A DNA stretch of 64,000 bases from Anaerolineales bacterium (lineage in GTDB: Bacteria; Chloroflexota; Anaerolineae; Anaerolineales; Villigracilaceae): the NCBI GenBank assembly GCA_019187665.1, contig JABARH010000003.1, positions 62,001 to 126,000 of the forward strand, written 5' to 3'. Below, piece by piece: positions 40,925 to 48,315 of this stretch. Positions within the stretch are counted from its first letter, which is position 1. Each line of letters begins with the position of its first letter. The notes beneath the pieces were generated by a model, which was not told the DNA's origin, did no database searches, and saw nothing but the letters and a program-made list of their open reading frames with translations. The position numbers and the translations under genes are program-made.

Positions 40925-41659
40925 TTACTTCAACGTCTGTCGCAGACCACCCAGTTTACCCGCGATGGAGCCATCGAGAACCTTGTCGCCAACCTTGATG
41001 ACCAGTCCGCCCAAAATGGAGGGATCGACGCGGAATGTGATCGCCTTCGCCCCCGACCTGGCAAGCACATCCTTCTTGACGGAGGCTTCTTCTTCGCCTG
41101 TCAACGGCAACGCGCTGGTCACCTCGGCAGAATCGCCCTTGAAGTCCGCATCCGCGAGAACAACCACCTTGCCTGATTTAACGCCCGAGAAAAATTCGTT
41201 GATCAAAGAACGCTGGCGCTTCTCGTCCAGCGCCTCGCCGACGAGTTTCTGCGCGGCCGCGATGGAAAGCGCCGCCACCTGCCCGCGCAGGTCGCCGAGG
41301 ATCTTGTTGCGCTCGCCTTCGATCTCAGCGAGCGCCGCGTCGCGCGACTTGGCCGCTTCCGCCGCCGCCGCCGATTTGACTTCCTTGGCGGCCGCTTCGG
41401 CGCGTTGACGCGCTTCGGCTACGACCTGGCTGGCTTTTCTCTCCGCCTCGGCAACGATCGTGGAGGCTTCTTTTTCCGCGTCCGCGCGGGCGCCTGCCGC
41501 GACACGCGCGTCTTCCAGGCCTTTAGCAATGGTTTCGCGGCGTTTTTCCAGCAAGCCCAAAATGGGCTTGTAGACCCATACGCGCAACACAGCGAACAGA
41601 ATCAAAAAGTTGAATATCTGAAGCAGGAGATAGCCCAGATTGAGACCCAATTTATCCAA
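40925..41659 (-). CDS. atpF: ATP synthase Fo subunit b fused to the C-terminal domain of F1 subunit delta
   Basis: 244 residues. Residues 1-157 are subunit b: a membrane helix (LGYLLLQIFNFLILFAVLRVWVY), then KPILGLLEKRRETIAKGLEDA and a long Ala/Glu/Lys coiled coil. Residues about 162-244 match only the C-terminal beta part of delta/OSCP (VTSALPLTGEEEASVKKDVL, FRVDPSILGGLVIKVGDKVLDGSIAGKLGGLR); the N-terminal six-helix delta domain is absent. The start is a TTG at 41659 behind a perfect AGGAGG; no ATG fits. Part of the Fo operon atpI-B-E. No separate atpH and no F1 genes follow. Confidence 0.85.
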   Translation of the reverse strand: MDKLGLNLGYLLLQIFNFLILFAVLRVWVYKPILGLLEKRRETIAKGLEDARVAAGARADAEKEASTIVAEAERKASQVVAEARQRAEAAAKEVKSAAAAEAAKSRDAALAEIEGERNKILGDLRGQVAALSIAAAQKLVGEALDEKRQRSLINEFFSGVKSGKVVVLADADFKGDSAEVTSALPLTGEEEASVKKDVLARSGAKAITFRVDPSILGGLVIKVGDKVLDGSIAGKLGGLRQTLK

Positions 41660-41678
41660 AGTATCCTCCTTCGCTGGC

Positions 41679-41918
41679 CTAGAACACGAACAGAATAAGG
41701 AGCGCGACCACCAGACAGTAGATCGCGACCGCTTCGGCGAAGGCAATGCCGAGGATCATGTTGGTCTGGATCGTGCCTGTAGCATCAGGATTGCGCCCCA
41801 TGGCCTGCACCGCGCCGCTGGTGACGATGCCGATGCCCGCCCCCGCGCCGATGGCGCCGATCATGGCCAGTCCTGCGCCGATTAACTTCCCAAGAATGGT
41901 TGCCGCTTCAAGTTCCAT
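41679..41918 (-). CDS. atpE: ATP synthase Fo subunit c
   Basis: 79 residues, two membrane helices around the polar loop MGRNPDATG. Gly-rich first helix (IGAGLAMIGAIGAGAGIG) and the ion-carrying Glu 62 in the second (GIAFAEAVAIYCLV). The usual sodium-type Gln and Ser-Thr ligands are not seen, so a proton ring is more likely. Forms the rotor ring. Same operon as atpB and the b-delta fusion. Confidence 0.95.
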   Translation of the reverse strand: MELEAATILGKLIGAGLAMIGAIGAGAGIGIVTSGAVQAMGRNPDATGTIQTNMILGIAFAEAVAIYCLVVALLILFVF

Positions 41919-41962
41919 GTGAAAAAACCTCCGAGTTTTGTGTTTGATCTCTGATTGTCGCC

Positions 41963-41978
41963 GATGTTAGAGAACATC
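41963..41978 (-). repeat. TCTCTA-loop hairpin (REP-like), copy 10
   Basis: GATGT-TAGAGA-ACATC: the stem differs from all others (GATGT/ACATC) yet pairs perfectly. Lies inside the Fo operon between atpB and atpE. Confidence 0.82.
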
Positions 41979-42029
41979 TGTTACGCAACGTGTGGCGCGC
42001 CTTCCAGCGCGGTTTTGCAAAAGTTCCAT

Positions 42030-43061
42030 TTAGATTTCGTGCGCTTCCGCGGTCGCTTCCGCGTGCTCTTCGTGCCCATGTCCCTGCGTGGCTTGCGCCA
42101 TAAAGGTCATGGTCAACATACCAAAGACGATGGCCTGAATCAGGCCGACAAAGAATTCCAGCATGAGGAAGCCAACCTGGAAGAATCCCAGGCCGCCGCC
42201 GCCAAGCAGGGAGCCGATGACGAACAACAGCACCGACCCCGCAAAGATATTGCCGAATAGACGGAAGGCAAACGAAAGCACCTTCGAAAATTCGGAGATC
42301 AATTCGAGCAGGCCGACGCCGAAGTCAATCAGGCCGAAGATGGGTTTGCTGAAAAACGTCTTCGTGTTCCAGAATTTTGTGAGATAGCCGAATCCCTGCG
42401 CCTTGAATCCTGCCACCTGTACCATGACCACCGCGATCAAAGCCAGCGCCACCGTGAAGTTCAAGTCGGTGGAGAGGACGCGCACGAAGGGAATCAAGCC
42501 AAAGAGTGGAGCGCCTTCGCCGTGCGCTTCCGCGCCGTCTGTGGGTTTAACGATGGTCTCGGCAAAGCCCAGGTTTTGAACGGGACTGCCATGCTCGGAA
42601 TGATGCAGGATACCGATCGAGTCCACGCCAGGGAAGAGTTCCATCCAGTTGACGACCAGCACAAGCAGCGTGATGGTCGCGAACCAGGGGAAGATGAACT
42701 TTGCCCATTTGCCTGCGGTGTTTTCGGTCAGGTTATACAATCCCTCGAGCAGGGCCTCCACCGCTGCCGACATTCCCTTCAAGGTCATCGCGCCGCTCTT
42801 GACGGCGCGATACACGCCGAGTCCAATCAGCAGAAGAATGACGTCGGCAATCAGCATTGCCAGCATGGTGTTGGTGAACTGGAAATCCTGTCCAGCCACC
42901 TTAAATAGCGTGCCGCTCAGCGGTTCGGGCGGCAGTTGAACGTGCGGCTGGATGGGCGGATAGAAACCCGCCGCATACCCGCCGAGAATGATGAACAGCA
43001 GAACGAACCAGCGGTTCACGCCCCAGCGCCACCAGCCTTTCTTTTGTTGTTTATCGGTCAC
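42030..43061 (-). CDS. atpB: ATP synthase Fo subunit a
   Basis: 343 residues, about six membrane helices. Essential Arg 267 in VLSFAFRLFGNIFAGSVLLF, with GLLELISEFSKVLS ahead of it. Longer than E. coli AtpB because of a loop of about 45 residues (ILHHSEHGSPVQNLGFAETIVKPTDGAEAHGEG) between helices 3 and 4, and a 30-residue N-terminal addition. C-terminus is His/Glu-rich (HGHEEHAEATAEAHEI). Forms the proton channel with the c-ring. Starts 11 bases inside the end of the upstream atpI-like gene. Confidence 0.95.
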   Translation of the reverse strand: MTDKQQKKGWWRWGVNRWFVLLFIILGGYAAGFYPPIQPHVQLPPEPLSGTLFKVAGQDFQFTNTMLAMLIADVILLLIGLGVYRAVKSGAMTLKGMSAAVEALLEGLYNLTENTAGKWAKFIFPWFATITLLVLVVNWMELFPGVDSIGILHHSEHGSPVQNLGFAETIVKPTDGAEAHGEGAPLFGLIPFVRVLSTDLNFTVALALIAVVMVQVAGFKAQGFGYLTKFWNTKTFFSKPIFGLIDFGVGLLELISEFSKVLSFAFRLFGNIFAGSVLLFVIGSLLGGGGLGFFQVGFLMLEFFVGLIQAIVFGMLTMTFMAQATQGHGHEEHAEATAEAHEI

Positions 43062-43350
43062 GATCCAAATCCTCCTGAGAGTTGGGGGTTTTGTTATCAG
43101 CGGGTTTAATGCGGCGCGTCGCCCACATCACCACTTTATACATCAATACAAGCGAGACAGGCACGCTGGCGACCATCAACGCGATGGTAAACAAGGGCTT
43201 CGTGTGGAAGGTCTTGTCCAGCCACAGGCCGCCCAGCAACGAGACGAGGATGATGAACAGGGTGAGAAACCCGACCTGCCCGAACACGCCAACGATGGTC
43301 AGGTTGAGGGCATATTGTGGGTTCTTTTTCTGCTCGCCTGTCTGATTCAT
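43051..43350 (-). CDS. ATP synthase-associated membrane protein (AtpI/AtpZ family)
   Basis: 99 residues, two membrane helices (LTIVGVFGQVGFLTLFIILVSLLGGLWLD and LFTIALMVASVPVSLVLMYKVV). Location directly ahead of atpB with overlapping ends, plus the GLWLDKTF turn, fits AtpI/AtpZ-type proteins, which help assemble the c-ring or carry Mg/Ca. Confidence 0.82.
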   Translation of the reverse strand: MNQTGEQKKNPQYALNLTIVGVFGQVGFLTLFIILVSLLGGLWLDKTFHTKPLFTIALMVASVPVSLVLMYKVVMWATRRIKPADNKTPNSQEDLDRDR

Positions 43351-43397
43351 AGTTTGCGGATTATATCACAAGGCGTTTTCCGAAGATGTTTTTTTAA

Positions 43398-43530
43398 GAA
43401 CAGGACTTATGCAAGACCTTGCGTAGGGCGCGCCGAAGGTCTAACGCGCCTGCTGGCGTTACGCCTGCCTGATTTGCCTGGCAAATCACGGGCGGCGCCA
43501 GGGGAGAACGCCAAGTATGCGTACGTTCTG
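43398..43530. repeat. Dispersed MITE-like repeat, copy B
   Basis: Nearly identical to 2461-2591. Starts GAACAGGACTTATGCA and ends GCGTACGTTCTG, an imperfect inverted pair. Fills most of the 268-base gap between the Fo and nuo operons; nothing else is seen there. Confidence 0.88.
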
Positions 43531-43618
43531 AAGAAGTGCTTTCGGCAGTGTCAATACCGCAGCCTTCACGTTGCCACGCTGGTCACAAGATAAATCTTAC
43601 CTGATTACGAGACGCGCG

Positions 43619-45055
43619 CTAAAACAAATTTAACGCGCCTGCGGCAGACATGTCGAACCAGGGGGCGAAGACCGTGCCAAGCAGGATGACGCCGAGCGCG
43701 AGGACAACCAGCGCGAGGGCGTAGGGGCGCGTGACAGGCAGGGGCGCGTCTTCAGCCGCCTCATCACGGTAGAGGTAGACGTGTTTGATCACGATCAGGT
43801 AGTAGTAGGCGCCGATGATCGAGTTGACGATTCCGACAAACGCCAGCCAGACCAGCCCAACCTTGACCGCCGCGGCAAAGACCAGGACCTTCGCGATGAA
43901 TCCGCCGAAGGGGGGCATGCCAGCCAGCGAGAGCATGGCCGTCAGCATTCCGAGCGCGAGCCAGGGATGGCGGCGGCTGAGTCCGTTGTAGGCGGGGATC
44001 TCGTCTGAGCCGACGACGCGGGCGAAGGCGATCACGAGTCCGAAGGCGAGCAGGTTGGTGACGATGTAAACCAGCAGGTAGAAGATCACGCTGGCTACGC
44101 TGAAATCGGACAGCCCCGCGCTGCTGACGTAGATGGCGGCTACGCCGATAAGGGTGTATCCCGCGTGGGCGATGGACGAGTAGGCCAGCATGCGTTTGAT
44201 GTTCTTTTGCGAGATCGCCAGCAGGTTGCCAAGAGTCATCGTGACGGCAGAGAGGATGGCGAAGATGAACGACCAGGCCTGCGCGTCGAGGGGAAACGCG
44301 ACGATAAACAGGCGCAGGACAACCGCGAAACCCGCGGCCTTCGAGACGGTGGACAGGAATCCTGTGACGGGGGTGGGCGCGCCCTCGTACACGTCGGGCG
44401 TCCAGAAGTGGAAGGGTACCGCCGAGACTTTGAAGCCGAGTCCCGCGAGTAAGAGGATGGCGATGCCGAAGAAGAGACTCTTTGGGAGAGCGGCCGCGAG
44501 GGCATAGATGTCGGTCGTCCCTGTGAAGCCGTAAAGCAGGGAGAAACCGTAGAGCATGATGGCCGAGGTCAACGCGCCGAAGAGCAGATATTTGAATCCC
44601 GCTTCGGTGGATTTATCGTCGGAGCGGAGAAAGCCAGCCAGAACGTAGAGCGGGATCGAGGTGGTTTCGATGGCGAGGTAGAGCATCACCAGATTCGCAG
44701 AGGCCGCCATCAGGTTCATGCCGAGGAGCGAGGCGAGGAGCAAAACGTAGGCCTCGCCGCGTCGGTTGATTTTTTCCATATCCATCAGGAAGAGAGCGGT
44801 CGCCGCGCCGCCGATGATGAAGAGCATTTTAAAGAAAAAGCCCAGCCAGTCGAAGCGCAACATGCCGCCGAGAACGGTGACGGGTTCGCCAGGGCGCCCG
44901 AAGAGCAGGGACAGGGCGAGGGTCAGGAAAAGGCCGCCCGCTGTCAACCAGCCGAGACCGCGCCGATCGTTCTGCTTCCAAAACGGCTCGAGGGTCAGGA
45001 CGAGGATCGCCAGAGTGAGAATGAGAATTTCGGGGAGAATGGGAATGAGATTCAC
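43619..45055 (-). CDS. nuoN: NADH-quinone oxidoreductase subunit N
   Basis: 478 residues, about 14 membrane helices, Mrp-antiporter fold. Start is a GTG at 45055 that shares one base with the TAG stop of nuoM. Signature parts: ANLVMLYLAIETTSIPLYVLAGF (helix 5 Glu), PFHFWTPDVYEGAPTPVTGFLSTVSKAAGF (helix 7/8 with the pumping Lys in SKAAG), MLAYSSIAHAGYTLIGVAA. Proton-pumping subunit next to the quinone end of complex I. Last gene of the nuo cluster. Confidence 0.95.
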   Translation of the reverse strand: MNLIPILPEILILTLAILVLTLEPFWKQNDRRGLGWLTAGGLFLTLALSLLFGRPGEPVTVLGGMLRFDWLGFFFKMLFIIGGAATALFLMDMEKINRRGEAYVLLLASLLGMNLMAASANLVMLYLAIETTSIPLYVLAGFLRSDDKSTEAGFKYLLFGALTSAIMLYGFSLLYGFTGTTDIYALAAALPKSLFFGIAILLLAGLGFKVSAVPFHFWTPDVYEGAPTPVTGFLSTVSKAAGFAVVLRLFIVAFPLDAQAWSFIFAILSAVTMTLGNLLAISQKNIKRMLAYSSIAHAGYTLIGVAAIYVSSAGLSDFSVASVIFYLLVYIVTNLLAFGLVIAFARVVGSDEIPAYNGLSRRHPWLALGMLTAMLSLAGMPPFGGFIAKVLVFAAAVKVGLVWLAFVGIVNSIIGAYYYLIVIKHVYLYRDEAAEDAPLPVTRPYALALVVLALGVILLGTVFAPWFDMSAAGALNLF

Positions 45056-46557
45056 TATGCACCTCCCAACAGGTGGAGGATATTTTCAACGCCCGTCGAG
45101 ACCATTGGAACCATGATGGACGGGAAGAGGCCGATACCGATCATCAATGCGCAGAGCGTGACGATGGCGATCTTGTCGAGCGCGGTGAGCGGGCTGATGT
45201 GGCCGTGCAGTTTTTCTGGCACGTCGCCGAAGAAGACCGCGCGCACGATGCGCAGGATGTAGGCGGCGGTGATGACGATGGAGATGGAGGCGATTACGGC
45301 TACCAGCCATTGCGCTTTCCAGACGCCCATGAAGATGGGAAACTCAGCCACAAAACCAGAGAAGCCAGGCATGCCCATTGAGACAAGGCCGCCAATGATG
45401 AATCCGATGGAGGCGAAGGGCAGGAGTTTTCCCATGCCGCCAAGTTCGGAAATTTCACGCGTGTGGGCGCGGTCGTAGAGCATGCCGACGACGGCGAAGA
45501 AGAGCGCCGTCATAATTCCGTGCGAGAACATTTGCAGGCTCGCGCCGAGCAGGCCATTGTAGTTGAGCGTGGACAGACCGAGCATGACCAGCCCCATGTG
45601 CGAGACGGAGGAGAAGCCGACCATGTATTTGAGATCGGTCTGAACGAAGGCGATGTACGCGCCATAGACAACCGCGACGCCCGCGCAGAGCATGATCAGC
45701 CACGACCAGTATTTTGCGCCTTCGGGCAGGAGCATGATGCCGACGCGCAGCGCCGCGAATGCGCCGAGTTTCATCAGCACGCCCGCGTGGAACATGGAGA
45801 CGGCCGTCGGCGCGGCCACGTGGCCGTCAGGCGACCAGTTGTGGAAAGGCCAGATGCCGCCCAGAACCGCGAAGCCAAAGAAGACGGGCAGGAACCACGC
45901 GACCTGAAATCCAACGGGGAAGTTGGCCTGTTCGAGCAAACGCATGTCAAAGGAGTCGAAACCTGCCTGGTAGTACATGGCCAGCGCGCCGATGAGGGAG
46001 ATGACCGAACCGACGAACAGGTAGAGGGTCAGCTTCATGGCCGCATATTCACGCGTCTTAATCCAGCCCCAAATGACAATGAGAATGTACATCGGGAAGA
46101 CGGCGATCTCGTAGAAGAAGAACAGCATGAAGAGATCGAGCGAGGCGAAGACGCCAAACACGCCCGAAGCCAGAATGAACAGGAAGGCGAAGAACTCGCG
46201 CGGGCGGTCTTGAATTCCCGTCGGCGCGTGGGCATCGTCTATGCCCCAGGAGATGAGGACGCCTGTGAACATGACGATGCCCGTCAGCAAGACGAGCGGC
46301 GCGCTAATACCGTCCACGCCGAAGATGAGTCGCATGCCAAGCGCGGGGAGCCAGTCATATTCTTCGACGAAGCGATAGCCCGTCATGCCGTTGGCGAGGT
46401 ATTGAGAATAGACCCAGCCCGAGAGGATGAGGTCAAAGACGGCCGCGGTCAGCGCGACGGTACGCGTTTCGTTGCGTCGTTCTTTCGGCAGGCAGAGAAT
46501 CAATACCGCCGCGACCATGGGGGTGAAGACAATTATGCTGAGAACAGGAAAATTCAT
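45055..46557 (-). CDS. nuoM: NADH-quinone oxidoreductase subunit M, divergent second copy
   Basis: 500 residues, about 14 helices. Antiporter-fold residues are present: Glu in FFFYEIAVFPMYILIVIWG and Lys in PTAVSMFHAGVLMKLGAF, but the normally invariant PFHTWLPDAHTEAPTAGS is NWSPDGHVAAPTAVS here, so it is clearly the divergent one of the two NuoM. Start is the ATG at 46557; upstream in-frame sequence is an octamer tract. Overlaps nuoN by one base. Predicted extra proton pump inserted in the membrane arm. Confidence 0.93.
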   Translation of the reverse strand: MNFPVLSIIVFTPMVAAVLILCLPKERRNETRTVALTAAVFDLILSGWVYSQYLANGMTGYRFVEEYDWLPALGMRLIFGVDGISAPLVLLTGIVMFTGVLISWGIDDAHAPTGIQDRPREFFAFLFILASGVFGVFASLDLFMLFFFYEIAVFPMYILIVIWGWIKTREYAAMKLTLYLFVGSVISLIGALAMYYQAGFDSFDMRLLEQANFPVGFQVAWFLPVFFGFAVLGGIWPFHNWSPDGHVAAPTAVSMFHAGVLMKLGAFAALRVGIMLLPEGAKYWSWLIMLCAGVAVVYGAYIAFVQTDLKYMVGFSSVSHMGLVMLGLSTLNYNGLLGASLQMFSHGIMTALFFAVVGMLYDRAHTREISELGGMGKLLPFASIGFIIGGLVSMGMPGFSGFVAEFPIFMGVWKAQWLVAVIASISIVITAAYILRIVRAVFFGDVPEKLHGHISPLTALDKIAIVTLCALMIGIGLFPSIMVPMVSTGVENILHLLGGA

Positions 46558-46580
46558 AAGCGCCTCTCGAGGGAAGTGGG

Positions 46581-46687
46581 CATGTAGATACGTAGACACG
46601 TAGACATGTACACACGTAGACACGTAGACATGTAGACATGTACACACGTAGACACGTAGACATGTAGACACGTAGACACGTACACAT
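46581..46687. repeat. Octamer tandem tract (ACACGTAG/ACATGTAG) between the two nuoM genes
   Basis: About thirteen 8-base units with ACATGTA(G/C) as a local variant. Confidence 0.94.
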
Positions 46688-46702
46688 ATTAGATATGGGA
46701 AC

Positions 46703-46749
46703 TTGTGTACCTGTATACCTGTATACCTGTATACCTGTATATCCGTATC
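46703..46749. repeat. Octamer tract on the opposite strand (ACCTGTAT)
   Basis: Five units of ACCTGTAT, the reverse complement of ATACAGGT. It ends 9 bases from the next nuoM stop, so the two tracts together fill the 201-base gap. Confidence 0.92.
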
Positions 46750-46758
46750 CTACTTATA

Positions 46759-48276
46759 TCAGAACAACATCACCATCGCTTTGTTGATGACATCTAAAAT
46801 CCAGGCGGGGTAGACGCCGATGACGAGCATGAGCGCCATCAACGGAGCCATGACGATGATCTCGCGCGCGTTGATCTCGGTCATCTTGTGTTCGCCGTGC
46901 GCCCAGTGTTCGTTGAGCGGGCCGTGCAGGACGTTCTTGATCGCCTTCAAAATGTACGCGCCCGTGAAGAAAAGCCCGAGCATGGCGATGGCGGTGTAGG
47001 CAGTGAGGATCGGCCAGGAGCCTCGCACCACAAGGAACTCGGAGATGAAGCCGTTGAGTCCTGGCAGGCCGAGGGAAGACATGGAGGTGAAGATCAGGAT
47101 GCCGCCATAGACAGGCACAAGCGGAAAGAGGCCGCCGTATTCTTTCAGGTTGCGCGTGTGCGTGCGTTCGTAGATCACGCCGACGAGGAAGAACATGCCC
47201 GCCGCGGAGAGTCCATGATTGAACATTTGGAGGACCGCGCCGTTGAGGGCGATCGTCGCGTCGGTCGTTCCTGACGCTCTAGCGGCCGCGGCAATCCCAA
47301 GCAGGACGAAGCCCATGTGATTCACGGACGAGTACGCCACCAGCCGCTTAAAGTCGGTTTGTCCGTACGAGGCGAGTGCGCCGAAGACAATGGCGGCCAC
47401 TGCCAGGAAGGCCAGCGCGCCCGCGTAATAATTCGCCTGCGCGGGATAGAGAGGCAGGACGAGTCGCAGGAATCCGTACGCGCCAAGTTTCAGCAGGACG
47501 CCCGCCAGGATCATCGAGCCTGCGGTCGGCGCTTCGGTGTGCGCGTCGGGCAGCCAGGTGTGGAAAGGCCAGACGGGGACTTTGACCGCAAAGGCGACGA
47601 CGAATGCCCAGAAGATCACTGCCTTGACGGATGAAATCGGAAAGCCAAGCAAGGCGCCTGAGGCGCTGTTCCATTCTGTGACGATGGTTTGCAGGTCAAA
47701 GGTCTGGAAGAGAACGCCGAGCAACTGGACGCCGAGCAGGAGTCCGAGTGAGCCGCCCATGGTGTAGATGATGAATTTAAGCGAGGCATAGTTGCGATTG
47801 GCGCTGCCCCACTGATTGATGAGGAAGTACATCGGGACCAGGCCGAACTCCCAGAAGACGAAGAAAACCAGCAGGTCAATCGAGAGAAAGACGCCCAGCA
47901 TGCCTGTCTCGAGCAGGAGGAAGAGGATCATGTAGGCTTTGACGCGATCCGTAATATTGAACGAGGCCAGCAGCGCGAGCGGCGTCAGCAGGGTGGTCAG
48001 CAGGACCATCGACAACGAGAGGCCGTCCACGCCGAGTTTCACAGATGAGTGAATAGCCGCGTACCAGTCATATTCCACGACGAACTGATAGCCTGCCGCG
48101 TCCGCTTTGAAATTGAGCCAGAGATAGATCGAAAGCCCAAACGGGATGAGGCTGGCGAGCAGCGCCGTCCAGCGGATGAGTTTGATCTCATTCTTCGGGA
48201 GGAAGAAGATGGCCAGCGCCACGAGCGATGGGATGAAGAGGATCAGGCTGAGGAGGTGTGTGTTCAAAAAATCCAT
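46759..48276 (-). CDS. nuoM: NADH-quinone oxidoreductase subunit M, canonical copy
   Basis: 505 residues, about 14 helices. Canonical wording: FVFWEFGLVPMYFLINQWG (helix 5 Glu), PFHTWLPDAHTEAPTAGSMILAGVLLKLGAYG (helix 7/8 Lys), AYSSVNHMGFVLLGIAA, GLPGLNGFISEFLV. Proton-pumping antiporter-like subunit. Lies directly after nuoL, the usual place; the divergent copy follows it. Confidence 0.95.
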   Translation of the reverse strand: MDFLNTHLLSLILFIPSLVALAIFFLPKNEIKLIRWTALLASLIPFGLSIYLWLNFKADAAGYQFVVEYDWYAAIHSSVKLGVDGLSLSMVLLTTLLTPLALLASFNITDRVKAYMILFLLLETGMLGVFLSIDLLVFFVFWEFGLVPMYFLINQWGSANRNYASLKFIIYTMGGSLGLLLGVQLLGVLFQTFDLQTIVTEWNSASGALLGFPISSVKAVIFWAFVVAFAVKVPVWPFHTWLPDAHTEAPTAGSMILAGVLLKLGAYGFLRLVLPLYPAQANYYAGALAFLAVAAIVFGALASYGQTDFKRLVAYSSVNHMGFVLLGIAAAARASGTTDATIALNGAVLQMFNHGLSAAGMFFLVGVIYERTHTRNLKEYGGLFPLVPVYGGILIFTSMSSLGLPGLNGFISEFLVVRGSWPILTAYTAIAMLGLFFTGAYILKAIKNVLHGPLNEHWAHGEHKMTEINAREIIVMAPLMALMLVIGVYPAWILDVINKAMVMLF

Positions 48277-48315
48277 AGGTGGTCTCCAGCATTGCCAGTC
48301 AAACCGAAGTTTGAC

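Noticed and set aside
45463..46587. 374-codon plus-strand open frame opposite nuoM
   Set aside because: Charged, His/Arg/Glu-rich antisense frame of a membrane-protein gene, a common artefact.
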